Assembly (NCBI GenBank): GCA_036971615.1
Contig: JAYKKR010000002.1
Location: forward strand, 248,001 to 312,000
Reading direction: 5' to 3'
Length of the DNA stretch: 64,000 bases
Source: Amyloporia xantha
Lineage: Eukaryota; Basidiomycota; Agaricomycetes; Polyporales; Adustoporiaceae
Below are positions 49,501 to 61,568 of this stretch, in pieces (within the stretch, counting starts at the first letter, position 1; each line of letters begins with the position of its first letter). Made by a program: the position numbers and the translations under genes. Under the pieces are notes generated by a model that saw only the letters and a program-made list of their open reading frames with translations, searched no databases and had not been told where the DNA came from.

Positions 49501-49885
49501 CCTATTGTACTTGACACCTTTCAGACGCTTTCAATCATAACCCGTTTTCAGACGACATCATGGGTCTGTTGATTATCATTGCAGTGTACGTATGCCCTAC
49601 TCTACACAACGGTCAGGAACTTGAGTGAGGAGTGAGTGGCAGACTTTTCTCACGAGCAGAGGAATGCCACAGTAATTACTTCGTCTGAGCTACAATTTAC
49701 AGTAGCTTGATTTTGTCTGCCAAGATACTTGTTTGGGCTCTTAAATTGCCCTTGAAGGACCACTGTGCCCGCAGTCGTGTACGCAGTGGTTAGGCATGGC
49801 AGTCTGCATGCCATCATTTTGCTATCATCAAACTGTAGCAGAGTGACGATCCGGGTCGATTGATAGATGTACTGACTTAATATTG
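49501..49885. other. Intergenic, nothing recognised
   Basis: A short minus-strand frame (49919-49650) is present but has no motif. It leads into the hairpin at 49886. Confidence 0.45.
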
Positions 49886-49970
49886 GTCTCGTATCCAGAC
49901 GGTATATGCCGCACCCCACGACCGTTATTCGCGGTGGTGGGGTGCGGCATAAAAGGTCTGGGTACGAGAC
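49886..49970. repeat. Perfect-looking hairpin, 34-bp arms with four mismatches
   Basis: The left arm 49886-49919 starts GTCTCGTATCCAGAC and ends ATGCCGCACCCCAC. The right arm 49937-49970 is its reverse complement except at four positions. The loop is about 17 bp (GACCGTTATTCGCGGTG). It lies 50 bp outside the right arm of the inverted duplication. It could be a small MITE-like element or a breakpoint palindrome. Confidence 0.85.
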
Positions 49971-50019
49971 TATGTATGTGGTCCGGATTTTGAGCTCCGT
50001 GTGGCTAGACGGTAGCCCC

Positions 50020-51920
50020 TTGAATTCCGTCCCTACGGGCCATCAACGCGTCAATGTTCAATGTTCAACCATCGACAACACATAAATATCTAGAGTCTCC
50101 TGTCGACAGTCTGATTCTATTCGGCTTCATCGACGTATATACTTTCATCAGTCAATGGACGACCACGAAGGACCTAGCCATATTTTATCCACTCGAGCCA
50201 AGGCATACGACATCAACGTTTTCATCTGGGAGACAGGCTGTGACGTGCATCAAGTGGGAGCTAGTACGTGTCGTCCCGTCACCACGAAACCGAGAAACAA
50301 GAAGCGAATATTGTACGAAAACTGAGGTGCTGGTCCAAGGTCTATGTTTGCACGACATGTCCCATGTTACTATTCGCACACTCTACCGCTGGCTCACGAT
50401 AATGGGGAAAGATCAGTGGGGCATCCACTCTGACTTTTTGTTGTATCGTGTCGAAGTACAACCTAGACTCAGTCTGGCGGCTTTCCTGAGGTACAAATTG
50501 ACGCCTGTTGGCTCTCCACTGCCCCGTGGGTCAGGGGACCTCCTAACGCCAGGACAATATGCCATTTACTCATCCTGTAAAACATGATCTATTTATCCTT
50601 TTTACTATTTGCTGAGACTTATCAGCCGGACGCGAATGCTTTGCACCCCTTCTTAGTCGCGCAAACTGGTCCTATAAGAAAGACATAGTTGAGTCAGAGA
50701 ACGAGGCCAAGGTAACGACTTATATGTCCCGATGCTACAGGGCTTGCTGAATATTATTACATTTTCAGTGTTCCATTCCAGCATGGCTTACCGCTCAATT
50801 GGAAGCGAGAGACACGAAGTGTGTCATCACAGGGAGCACAGACAAGCTCGTATCGACATGGATAGTTCCTCCCCTCCCGGCTTCCTCCATGGTGAAAGCT
50901 TATATTTATGATCCCGCACAGGAAAGTGTTTGCTCATATTCACCTATCAGCATATAGAGCCAGATCCCGGAGAGATCACGTTCGTTACAGATGATGATAT
51001 CGTCGACACTGGCCCGGATCTTTGTGTCGAGAACGGTCTCATGATGCGACAAGAATTGGCAGAGCTGTTCTGCAACAACGATTTCGCAATCGACGTCGAC
51101 GTGCGTTCTGTGACTCAATGATTTCCTACGTCCGTTCACTGGCTGATACGGCCATTCTAGGACGACTACCGAGTAGTGTTTTTCCAGAATCCAGGTAAAT
51201 TGTGTTCGCCGGAGCTCTTGGCAGCTACTGCACCCCACCGGTCGCCATAGAAGTCACCTACCGCCTGATTGCGACGATCTCCTCCGGAGACACTTCATAC
51301 ATTCTCTGCGTGTAAATCTTTTGGGCCACGACCTCTGGCAAGAGTATGGTGAACACCATATCTTCAGAACAACCAGTAACTTCATTTGGGACGAAGATCC
51401 TATTACAGAATTGGACGATCCCAGGATGAAAGATCCCCTGGCATCATACTTTTTACAATGGAGAATAGAATGCGAGCGGTAGGTGATTTTGTATTCACCG
51501 TTCCATGGAAGATACTGAGTTTCAAATCCCTTAGGGATGACATGTACACATCTTATAGCGATGACACGGACACGTCTCGTAGCGATGACAAGGACACGCC
51601 TTGGTACCTAGAGTATTAGCATTCGGGTCTTTCTCATATAGTAGACCATTATGACGTAGTTTGCTTCATAATTAGGAACCGTGCATGTCCAATACTAGGG
51701 TTCAAATTGGTACGGGAGCATTTCATCCTTCAACATAAGCTTGACCATAACTTACACGTGGTGATAATATTACGCGCAGAGTAATCCGTGAGTTATCTTT
51801 ACAGCAAGTCTTTCGGGTGGCTTGCGAGGCTAGTTCGTGCCAAATGGAGTAGGGACGGTCGCAATTAGTAGGGTAATGCAAAAGTAAACCCGGTAAACGC
51901 GGGTATAATTACTATGTTCA
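50020..51920. repeat. Right arm of the ~2-kb inverted duplication
   Basis: Inverted relative to 42137-44210, as described there. Homology ends at about 51920 on the right, after ATTACTATGTTCAC, and fades at about 50020 on the left, before ATCAACGCGTCAATGTTC. Confidence 0.85.
50155..51482 (+). CDS. HNH_2-like protein, copy B (catalytic histidines missing)
   Basis: The start MDDHEGPSHILSTRAKAYDI with NVFIWETG is the counterpart of copies A and C. The central exon carries VQGLCLHDMSHV, LYRWLTIMGKDQWGIHSDF, and PRGSGDLLTPGQYAIYSS. Then SRANWSYKKDIVESENEAK, CSIPAWLTAQLEARDTKC, VITGSTDKLVSTWIVPPLP, ENGLMMRQELAELFCNNDF, DDYRVVFFQNPGKLCSPEL, HFIHSLRVNLLGHDLW and a stop after WRIECER (51480-51482). 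As in A and C the two HNH histidines are absent (TWIVPP, ELAELF). An acceptor/donor set for most exons is visible; the first splice is uncertain. The segment encoding Pro-His-Arg near 51230 breaks the otherwise shared reading of copy A (AAIPPHQ), a possible frameshift, so copy B may be decaying. Confidence 0.5.
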
Positions 51921-52744
51921 CAGTTCAGTAGAGTCCAATATCACGGGTTTATACAAACAAGCCATAACTTCACGTTCGACGCGTCCGAGCAGACGCGTCC
52001 GGACGCGCCGTGTACGCCTACGTTCTCCCGCCAAATCTCCTTCGTTCGCCTCCTGATGATATACATTACCTTTGTCGAATTGCGGCACTGTGAATAAAGC
52101 TTTCATGAATACGCCCAGATAGTCTCGGTAGTATCCATGAATCGGAAGCATCACCCAGATTTTATATGCAGTGTGTTTGAGACATTGTAGACAGGAAGTG
52201 CATCCAGAAATGGTGATGGGCAATGCTAACGTACACGTACCGACACAGTAGTTTGTATACTGAAGCTCTGTCGCAGCCTTTGATCGATTGCACAGTCTGA
52301 ACACGCACCGACCGTCCTACCGCCTTTGGATATGAGCCCCACCTTCACTTAGGACGCTACCGACGGCTACCATTAAGGCCCCCGTATCAGAAAGTAGACT
52401 ACGGCTTCTCGGTGATAGCACGTTGATAGCACTTACGCGACAGCCGCAAGTGTGATGTCCCTGGGACAGTCCCTCCGATCCCTACCCGCTTGGCAATACA
52501 GAGCCCCACTCAAAGATCCGATGTTTCTCTGCTGGTACATGGAACAGAAACGATGTCTTTGGCCCTGTTTGCGTATCAGTAAGCTACGACTTTAACACCC
52601 ATGACGTATCGATCAGACGGCAAGTCGGCCCTTTCCAGGTATAAAGTTACCTGCAATCGCGCGCTGGGGCGATAGTTTCAAGCTACCAACCAGCTACAGC
52701 TTGGAATCCCATCTGCTTGTGTACTCGGCTTGAGCGACCTGAAA
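51921..52744. other. Intergenic, nothing recognised
   Basis: A minus-strand frame (52304-51918) has several Cys but no splice context or family resemblance. The right part is the promoter of the aldo/keto reductase. Confidence 0.4.
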
Positions 52745-54603
52745 ATGTCTACGAAACCGATGTCCTATGGTATGCGTCTCGTTTCATTGCCCTCGCAGAT
52801 CTGATGTGACGTTTGCGTTCACTCGCTGCGGTGCGCTGTAGTTCGCCTGGGTAATTCTGGGCTGAAGGTGTCGAAGATCATCTTGGGCACCATGCAGTAC
52901 GGCAGCTCCCAATGGCAGGAATGGGTCATCGGAGAGGAAGAGGCCATCAAGCACATCAAATTTGCGTGAGCTGCCTGCCATCCGTGATTCGGTATCGGAA
53001 TGATTCAACGGGGGTGACTGCAGGTACGATTCCGGGATTCAGACGTTTGATACCGCCAATGTGAGTAGCTTCGCAGGACGTAGGGGCCAAGTGGCGACCA
53101 GAGCGGCTGAGCGTGTCGTCATTGACAGGTGTACTCGAACGGTCTCTCCGAGATCATCCTCGGGAAGGCGATCAAGCAACTCCAGCTTCCGCGAGAAGAA
53201 ATCGTCGTTATGACCAAGGTTCCATTCACTATCTTCCTGTTTCAAATATATTTCTTACATATTTATTACATGTGCAGGTCTACAATCCTGTTGCAGCCGA
53301 TTACGGCACGAACATCAAGGCGTTGAAAAAGGATCCGGATGAATTGCGTCTAATCAACCAGTACGGGCTCAGCCGCAAGGTAAGTATAAGGGCCCGTTTG
53401 AGTTCCCAACGCCCAGCAGCGGTCCGCTGATCAACACCTCGTTGTGTAGCATATCTTCGACTCCATTAAAGCCAGCTTGAAGCGCTTGCAATTGGATTAC
53501 GTTGACCTGTTGCAATGTCAGTTTGATCCACTCTGTGGCAGGGCTTCAACGCTCACCAGTCTACTTTGACAGGCCACAGGTTCGACCGTGACACGCCGAT
53601 CGAAGAAACTGTTGGTTCAATTTCACTCCGGATGCTGATACACGTTGACACGGACATGTAGATGCAAGCACTGCACGACGTCGTGAAAGCGGGCTATGCA
53701 CGCTATGTCGGCATGAGTTCTTGCTATGCATACCAATGTACATTCCATTCCGGCGCTTCGCTGATTTGAATGCTAACCACAGCTCTCCGGTCAGTCCATG
53801 CGATGCAGAGTATGTGCAGAAAGGTCAACCATGCCTTCAAATCAAACCGCTGATTCACGAGTAGATTACGCGATCAAGAACAACCTCACACCGTTCATTT
53901 CAATGCAGAACCATTACAATCTTATCTACCGTGAGGAGGAACGCGAGATGTTCCCTACCCTTAAGGTATGCTCGGACGCTAGACACTATGAACGCCGTTG
54001 ACGCAGAATAGCTGTTCGGTGTCGGCTCCATTCCCTGGTCCCCCCTTGGTCGCGGCCTGCTTACTCGCCCCCTCAGTGTGCAATCCACCAGGGGCAACAC
54101 GGATTGGTGCGTGATGCATTCTTACAGACCACAAAAAAATGTCTCTGTTTCCGCTCCACCGCAGTCAGCGAGATGGGCGGTGTATCGAACAATCCATGCT
54201 AATTGATCCGCTTCGTTCCAGGTTCATTGGAAGTTACAAGGGTGCTGGCACTCCTGAAATTGTTAATCGGTGAGTATATTCCTTATAGACTTCAATCAGC
54301 ACGGGATTTCTGACCGTCTTCGCAGCGTCGAGGAGATCGCCAAAAAGAAGGGAATCAGCATGGCTCAGGTGGCGATCGCGTGGTCCCTATCCAAGCCTGG
54401 TGTAACCGCACCTATTGTCGGCACGACCAGTCTGGACAACCTCAAGGATGTCATTGGTGAGATCCGTCCGCTGCTATCCGATACAGTCTCTGAACATAAT
54501 GATTGATAATGATACAGCTGGCGCAAGTATTGTATTGACCGAGGAGGAGATCAAGTACTTGGAGGAGCCCTACCAGCCACAAGGTATCATAGGTAATTTG
54601 TAG
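52745..54603 (+). CDS. Aldo/keto reductase (aryl-alcohol dehydrogenase type)
   Basis: NAD(P)H-dependent oxidoreductase with a TIM-barrel fold, reducing or oxidising aldehydes such as aryl aldehydes. About fourteen short exons start at 52745, 52842, 53024, 53129, 53278, 53450, 53573 and 53662 and continue to the stop at 54601-54603, giving about 340 residues. Motifs in order: RLGNSGLKVSKIILGTMQYG, DSGIQTFDTANVYSNGLSE (catalytic Asp and Tyr), and EEIVVMTKV (catalytic Lys). Then LDYVDLLQCHRFD (catalytic His), KAGYARYVGMSS, ISMQNHYNLIYREEEREM, and IPWSPLGRGLLTRP. Last are VAIAWSLSKPGVTAPIVGT (cofactor binding) and a C-terminal EEEIKYLEEPYQPQGI. All four catalytic residues are kept. The introns after YQ and around NYAIKNN must be removed for the frame to hold. 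Confidence 0.92.
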
Positions 54604-55219
54604 GACGGCTACAGTGAATAGGGTGCCACCAGAGGTTGTTGTGGAAGCATCAGGAGGACATGGGTGAGATCGTTTACTGAAATTATAATTTACTGTGTGT
54701 TTGGCGGTTCTATCGATGTATTTCTACCTGATCATTTTTCGAATACTTCCGGCATGCTCTTATTCATCCCTTTTGCCACGACCCGTTGTGGAATTCTATT
54801 CGCATTGTGCACAATCTGTAGCAGTCTCATCGGCATAAGGTCAACTCGAATTCTCGCCACTGGTATCGTAGCCTATGTCCTATATGGATACTACTTCTCT
54901 AGATGCCAAGAGGTTGAACATTGCACGGTCACGTAGTTGACTTTTACTTTGGGCATTCTCTTGGCTTCGGCAGGGCAGACAGCAAGCAGAATGCATGATG
55001 AAGTAGATACTGTACAATGAGTGGAACCTGATAGCCAACAGGGTATGTCTTAAATAATGCGTCAAGTTAAGAGCATGTACAGAACAGCGATGAACAAGGA
55101 ACATGTGCGAAGAACAATGTACGGCAGATGACACGACACAGATTACAAGCGATGGTGTGTACGGATAAAAGAAACTTAAAGGAAAAGATAAAATGTATAT
55201 ACGGAGCCTGCCAATAGAG
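54604..55219. other. Convergent intergenic region
   Basis: It separates the 3' ends of the reductase (+) and the Cnn_1N protein gene (-). A hydrophobic open frame (54664-54936, +) is AT-rich 3' sequence with no support as a gene. Confidence 0.5.
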
Positions 55220-58200
55220 TCATCGAGCTGGGGACGCACTCGGCTTGGTGTTGACCCCATTTACCTCCGTAATTTCGTTTAATTTTTGATTCCGTTTGTT
55301 CTCGAGTTCAAGCTGTCGTTGCAATTGTCTGAAAAAAAGGAATAATCACCCCAACTTAGCACCCACCAGATCAGGTAAAATAAGGAAGGCACGTACTTCA
55401 TTTGCGCCTCTAACTCAAACACGCGCTCCTTCGCACCCTGCCGCTCGCGCTTGACAGCCTCCTCCGCCTTCCTCAGTCTTGTCTCGTACTCACGCACGCG
55501 AGCCTCCCATTTACTGTCTGCCACGGTGGTCTTCTGGTTCATCATGGTCACTTTCTCCTCTGACGCTAGTAGCTGGTTCTGTAAGTTCGTCATGCGGCGC
55601 TCTGCATTCGTGGCGCGAGCGGTGAGGGCTCGGACTTCCATTGTATCTGCCCCACCAGGCTTCCGGATGGACACGAGCTGCCCTTGAAGTTCAGCCGTGG
55701 TTGCCTGTTACCGCGTGATCAACCTCTCTTAAAATATATCAGGGTTCAGTCACGGCTCACTTTGAGCGCCTCCACTTCACCCTCCTTGGCACTGAGCTTC
55801 TTGCGCCACGTCGCTTTCTGCTCCGCGACGCCCTTCACGCTCGACTCAAAGCGATCAATCTGGCGCCAACGCGTGTCGAGCTGCTTACGCATATCATTGA
55901 GCTTGTCTGTATAGCGCGTCTCGGCGTCCTTCACACGTTTCTCGAAGAGACTTTGTATTTCACTGAGCGACTTGAGCCTCGTGATGAGATTGTCGTGGAA
56001 CACACTGAAGTTCGTGAAAGGTTTCGTCTCGGCTTGGCCACCCTTCTTCTATGAATGAAAATTAGCGGTGAGAAGTAGACAAGCGTGTCATCGAGAACTC
56101 ACAGGAGTCTTGTCGACACCGAGGATCTTGTCCATGTACTGGTAGATCGTGAGTAATAAGGTGTTCCTCTCAGTCAACTGGTCGCGGTATTGCGCCTCCG
56201 CCGACAATAATGACCGCTGGTCCTTCGCCAGCCGCTGCTCTAGTTCCGCCACTTTGGCACGGAAGCTCGCCACCTCCGCCTCCGCCGTCTTCAGACTCGT
56301 CTGCGCATCGTCAAGTTTCTCAGATACGTTCATTCTCGCCTGGGTCTGCGCAGCCAGCTGCGCGGCCAGGTCGCGATTCTCTGCGTGCAGCTTGTCGATG
56401 GCACCGTCCCGCTCACGGCCCTTGCCCTCACGGTCGTCCAGCTCCTTCCGCGCCCGTGCGAGCTCGTCCTCGAGGCGTTCCAAATCGCGCTTGAGACGGT
56501 CGACCTCGAGCTGAAGCGAGAAGCGTGCAGTCGTGTGTGACTCACCCAGCTTCTTCGACTCAGTTTCGAGTGCCTGAAGGGCAGCCTGCACGGCACCAAG
56601 ATCGGCCTCACGTTGCGTCAGAACTGCCTGGGTGCGGGCAAGGTCATTGAGGGCAGATTGCAAGGCGGATTCTTTCGCCTCGAGTGAGCGATGTTCTCGT
56701 CGGAGGGCAGCATCGTGTTCCTGTTCGGCCTTGTCGAGGTCAGCTTCGAGTCGTTCACGGGTCGCGCGTTCTCGCTGAATTTCTTCGACGAGGTTCTCTA
56801 CATGCTGCGCAAGCTCCTCGGCGCGCGAGCGATATGCGGATACTTCCTGACTGCGGGTATCATAGAGGTCTGTCACCTCCTGCAGCTGGGACTTGAGAGC
56901 CGATATTTTCTGATATCACATCATAATGTTAGTCGACGCAAAATAGAACTCGGTCAGACGTCTTCACCTCTTTGAGAGCTGCTGCAAGCGCTTCCAGCCG
57001 TTCCCGTTCCACTGCTTCATCCTCTCTTAGCCGTTCGCTCGCCTCTCGCAGGCGGTCATTCTCCTCCTCAAGAACGTACACCTGTTCGCCAAGCTTCTCA
57101 ATCTCTCTATTAGCAGCTTCGATCTCAGCATCCTTCTCCTCAGATTCTCGCTCGAGATGCGCCAGCGCAGTCTCGAACTTATCGTGCAGATCGTTTGTGT
57201 CAGTCTCCAGCTCCGTGATATGCATCCGGAGCTCTTTGGCCTCGGCATCCCGCTGTTCAAGAACCTAAGCTCGGATTAGTACTCAGCTTCAGCATGATAT
57301 AGCAAAAGCGCAGACGTACGTCCTTCAGCTCCTCCACCTGGCCTCTAGTTTCGTCTACCTCGCCTCTCCACTCGTCATCCAACTGCTCTACGATTCGCGT
57401 ATGCTCCGCAACCAGTTCCTCGATTTCCCTGTTCTTCAAATCTACATCATCCTCCTTCTGCTGCAACTCTATCTGCGCAGCCGCGAGCTTATCCCTGATC
57501 GCGTTCAGATCGTCCTCCACGGCCTCTCGCTCCTCTCTCTCCTCCAAGATTTGCGCACGACTGTGACTTCGCTCGATCGACTCCGCCTCCCGTCTCCGCT
57601 GTATATCCTCGATCTCCAGCTTCAGCGCCTCCACCATATCCGCCAGGTCCTCCTTCTCGTCATTCCCCCGCGTCACCAGCTCCTCGAGCTCATCCATCTT
57701 CACCCTCAGATCCTCATTCTCGTCCTCCAGCTCCTCCACCCGCCGCCGCCACCGCTCTTCCCGACCCTCGCCGACCGACTCGTCATCCCGGCTCTCCACC
57801 AAGTCTCGCAGCCGCTCCATCTCCTCGGTGTTCTCCTCCAGCAACCCCCGGACATTCTCTAGCTCCTCTTCCAGCTCCGCATTCCGTGCTTCCACGTCCC
57901 GCAGCGCACCATCGTCCGGACCCACCGCCCGCCTCCGCCTCAGCTCCCGAATCTCCCGTTCCCGTTCCTCAAGCTTCTCCTCCAACTCCCGAGCCCGTGC
58001 CTGCGATCCGCCCGACCCACGCTGCGACCGCTCCAGTTCGCGTTCGAGCTCGAGCACCAATTTCCGGAGCTTCTTCATCTCCATCCCCCGCTGCTGGACT
58101 TCGATCTTCAGGTTGATGTTCTGCTTGAGCGCCGCGTCGATCTGGTCGGGCGCGAGCTGCGCAAGGCGTTCTTCGAGAAAGTGGACCTTGAGCTTGATGT

Positions 58201-58978
58201 TGAAGTTCTCTTTCTTCAGGCTGTCGATGTGCTATACAATTTGAACGATAGAGTCACTGTGAGATGTTATGCAGTATGAGACCCAAACAACCCTCCCAGT
58301 GGCTCAGCCATGGTCATGAGATCAAAATGCTCGTGCGTGCCACCTAAACATATATACCTGCTCTCGGACAGTTCCTGCATTTATCGCAGGGTAAGTTTAC
58401 CCCTGAGTGGCGGTATAACAGACCGCCGCAAAACACAGCCGGAACCAGAGCCAGTATAAGAACGACCATTTCAGACATTAAACCTAACACGCTAAGTAAC
58501 AGAGAGTCGCCGGGAGAGGTGCCCAGGCCTTGTGAGACAACTATAAACGTACCTTCTCTTGATCGCGCAGAGTAAGGTTGACTCCACCTTTGGAACCAGC
58601 ACTTCGTGTCCGTTTTGGACGGCCGGGTGCTGGTGTAGCAGAGGCATCTTCCCATCGTTTCTCCCTGCCCGGCGTGTCGAGCACATCCCCCTCGGCATCC
58701 TCAGGCTCCTCCTCATGGCCGGACAACGCGAACCGTTTTGCGACTGGGGTCGCCTCCTCCGCACGTCGTCTTGAAAAGGAAGATGGTAGTCCATTAGGCG
58801 GTGACGGTGTCGATATGGGCGCAGACGATGTTGCTGTTGTTTGAGAGGAAGCTGAGGGTATCCGCGGATTCCGAGCAGGAGTAGAGAATCCGGAAGCGAA
58901 TGAGTTGAGCGAAAGGTCCGGGTGAGTGCCTGCAGACTGTGTCGATGTGTCTGGCCGCGCATTGAGTGCAGCAGACAT
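55220..58978 (-). CDS. Centrosomin/Mto1-like microtubule organiser with Cnn_1N motif
   Basis: Proteins of this class recruit gamma-tubulin complexes to spindle pole bodies and other microtubule-organising sites. Seven exons join in phase: 58978-58553, 58231-57320, 57264-56968, 56909-56103, 56048-55761, 55704-55397 and 55328-55220, giving 1048 residues. Residues 1-142 are Ser/Pro/Ala-rich and disordered. The Cnn_1N motif follows directly after the first intron (LKKENFNIKLKVHFLEERL with APDQID). Nearly everything from residue 150 on is coiled coil, almost free of proline (LELERELERSQ, LEDELARARKELDD, AELEQRLAKDQRSLL). A less helical gap near FHDNLITRLKSLSEI leads to a final coiled coil ending KLNEITEVNG. 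I see no clear MASC/PACT ending, so which SPB or cytoplasmic site it marks is unknown. Confidence 0.88.
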
Positions 58979-59597
58979 GTTAGGAGGGCGTGTTCACACC
59001 GTCCTCGACGGTGTGGTCAGCAAGAGAGTTGGTAAATGAGCCCGTCGCCGGACGCGCTCAGCGCAAAGACCACGTGCCTCGCGTCGTGGTGTCGGAAAGG
59101 TTTTCCTTAAATGATTGATTACGTAAGGTTAGTCGTCCGTGACGTTGACGGCGACCAGGCGCAGTTGCTGCAGGTCATTGTGGAGACTCACAAAACAATT
59201 CTGAACTCTGAACGTATCCGGATCTAATATCTCTCGAAGATTGTGCAATATTTTCGGTCCGGGAAATGCTATCTGGGGCCCCGCACGCCGCGACCATTCG
59301 CCGGCCAACTGCTTCACAGGACAGAACTTCATTTCTACTGAGGTACGAAAGCAATATGCAGGCAGACCTAATCAAATCAATGGCCCCGGAGACCATGTTG
59401 TCGCAGTCGGATAGCGGGTCAGATAAACTATGGGCTATACAGTGGAGGCGCACCGACTCGGCGACCTCCGACAAGTCAAAATGAGACTTATCTGCTGCGG
59501 CAACGCAATTGCTTCCACCTGCTTCGAGTGCTCGTGAGCGTCATGACGCCGCGTACAGACTGCACCAGCGAGCGTTAGCATTTCTGTCTGTCAATGT
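58979..59597. promoter_or_regulatory. Divergent promoter region
   Basis: It lies between the starts of the Cnn_1N gene (-) and the C2-domain gene (+). There is a short imperfect inverted repeat at about 58997-59016 (CACCGTCCTCGACGGTG) close to the left gene start. No clear TATA box. Regulatory role inferred from position. Confidence 0.35.
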
Positions 59598-61130
59598 ATG
59601 TCTACGACCTCCTACCATTGCATGCCCGGTCGCAAAAACCCCATGCAGATCTCTCGAATAACAGAACGTGTCCAAGCCGCCATCACCGGAGCATTCAAGG
59701 CAGACATCGCAGATCCTCTCGAGACCGCTACAACGGCGGTGGCGCACGGTAAATCGCCCAGCATGTTCTTTGTAGATATCACCGTCCGATTCATAAGCGC
59801 GTCCGGTCTACCGAGGATGGACATCATGGGCAGTGCGGATCCATACTTCGTCGCCAAGCTCGACGACCGGGTACAATTTGTGTAAGTAGCTATACAGTAT
59901 CATTGAATGCGACGGTAGGAATACCTATCTGCCTTTGTCAGATCAGGAGTGCAGAAGGGCACCCGCTCGCCAGTTTGGAATGAACAGTGGAGAGTCAAGA
60001 ACGTGCCGCAGGACGCGACTCTGGCCGTGGAGGTACTCGACAAGGACAGCAATAGCCTGACCGACGACTATGTCGGCCAGTTTAGCATGAGTATATCTTC
60101 CGGAGAGAAGGAGATGCGCATTGAGGACAAAGCACTGAAAAGAAACAGGGGGTCATTTTTGTTCACAGTGCGTTCTCTACTATATTCCCCTAAATGTCGT
60201 CCTAACGCAGAACAGATCGACTTGGTACCCTCACAAGACCCTGAAGCATGCGAATACCCCTACAGTTTTGACGGACCCGTCCGCTTCTCACAGCACTTCT
60301 CCCCCACCATCGGCCGCCTCACCCAAGTCGACAGCCGACTATACACAACATGGAAAGTCTACATCAAAGACATACGCCGCTTCTTCGGCGACCAGGTGCA
60401 GCCCTGGAACACACAATACAGCAAGGCGCGCTCGATCTTCCGCGGGCCCACGTCCGTCGCGGTGCGCTCCGTGATCCACACAGGGCACCGCATGCTCTAT
60501 GCGCGCAGCGGGGCGAACGGCTTCGGCGTGCTCGACGCGCCCGAGGACGTCTTCCACCTCCTGCACGGGCACGCAGCCAAGAACGCGGACACGGACGGCC
60601 CCACGCCGGCCAACCCGTTCGTGCACCGCATCAAGCCCGCGCTGTACACGTACGTCATCGCGGTCGACGACGAGTCGCTGCGCTTCTCCGAGACGGGCGC
60701 CACGTTCCTCGTGAACATGGCGTCGAAGCACGCGCTGCACTCGAACTGCGCCGAGGCCGTGCGCTACTCGGGCGAGTTCCACCCGCGGCCGGAGGGCGGA
60801 TGGGAGAACTTCGACGATGCGCGGCCGGACGAGGATGTCCAGTGGGAGCTCGTTGTCGATAACAAGTCCGGGACGTACGCGCCAGACCAAGCGCTGCTGC
60901 CTGCGGTGGGGAAGCTCTTCGAGCACAATTTCTTGGGATTCACGATTGTGCCGCTCGATTACCGCGACCCAGAGCTGAAGAAGAGTAGCGATGCCTGTCG
61001 TGCGTACGCCATGTCAAAACGAGGCATCAGTCAAGAGGACCTGCAGCCTACCGTACACACGCCAAAAGAGACGCTAGCACACCGTGCGTCGGACGAGCTG
61101 CATAAGCTCGGCATAGGCGGCAAAGGTTAA
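59598..61130 (+). CDS. C2-domain protein of a basidiomycete family
   Basis: Three exons join in phase: 59598-59881, 59942-60167 and 60216-61130, giving 474 residues. The 48-nt second intron has no in-frame stop and could be translated if retained. A C2 domain lies at about residues 50-165: VDITVRFISASGLPRMDIMG, SADPYFVAKLD, RSPVWNEQWRVKNVP, VEVLDKDSNSLTDDYVGQF. The usual Ca-binding aspartates are present, suggesting Ca-dependent membrane binding. The remainder (FDGPVRFSQHFSPTIGRLT, VRSVIHTGHRMLYARSGANG, FSETGATFLVNMASKHALHS, YSGEFHPRPEGGWENFDD, WELVVDNKSGTYAPD) is a conserved fungal region of unknown role. From 60400 to 60850 third codon positions are almost all G or C, and all frames become open, a strong bias compared with neighbours. 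The ATG at 59598 is chosen; 59622 is an alternative. Confidence 0.88.
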
Positions 61131-61568
61131 GGCGAATGAGGCAGCTGGGGTTGACGAACATTCTTAATACTGTATATCCAGTCCAAGTTGGACTACCAGT
61201 ACATATATCTTCGGGCTGTTTAAAATATACCAAACTTTTCTCCTGTATGATCAGCCGTACCTTACGAAATCATTGAGCCACTATCCCTCACAGAGCACGT
61301 AGCCGAATACCCTCTGTCCGCAGCGATGAGCAATCGTAATATTCATTCAAATAGATCAAGCAGAAGGTGAAGAATGTGACGACTATGATGACACTAAAAG
61401 CTACAATTGCATGCATGGGGGTGACGGGTGATACTGTACAGTTCGTTGCATTTCCAACCTGCGAATAAGTGAACCAATAAATCACGACGTTCACCGACGA
61501 GCCCTCATTCGAACAAGCTCACCATTTTGCCCTTCCCTTTATCTCCGCAAAACAATATTGGACGCTCA
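61131..61568. other. Convergent intergenic region
   Basis: It lies between the 3' ends of the C2 gene (+) and the long minus-strand gene. A small hydrophobic frame (61494-61288, -) is likely 3' untranslated sequence. Nothing else seen. Confidence 0.5.

Noticed and set aside
54664..54936. Hydrophobic 90-codon frame after the aldo/keto reductase
   Set aside because: It lies in AT-rich 3' flanking sequence, where hydrophobic codons arise by composition. No conserved feature.
56149..58244. Long Ser/Arg- and Leu-rich frames on the plus strand
   Set aside because: They are antisense shadows of the coiled-coil gene; Glu/Lys-rich coding reads as Ser/Leu/Phe-rich on the other strand.
60339..60926. 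A 195-residue minus-strand frame opposite the C2 gene
   Set aside because: It is antisense to well-supported coding sequence and open only because of the extreme GC bias.
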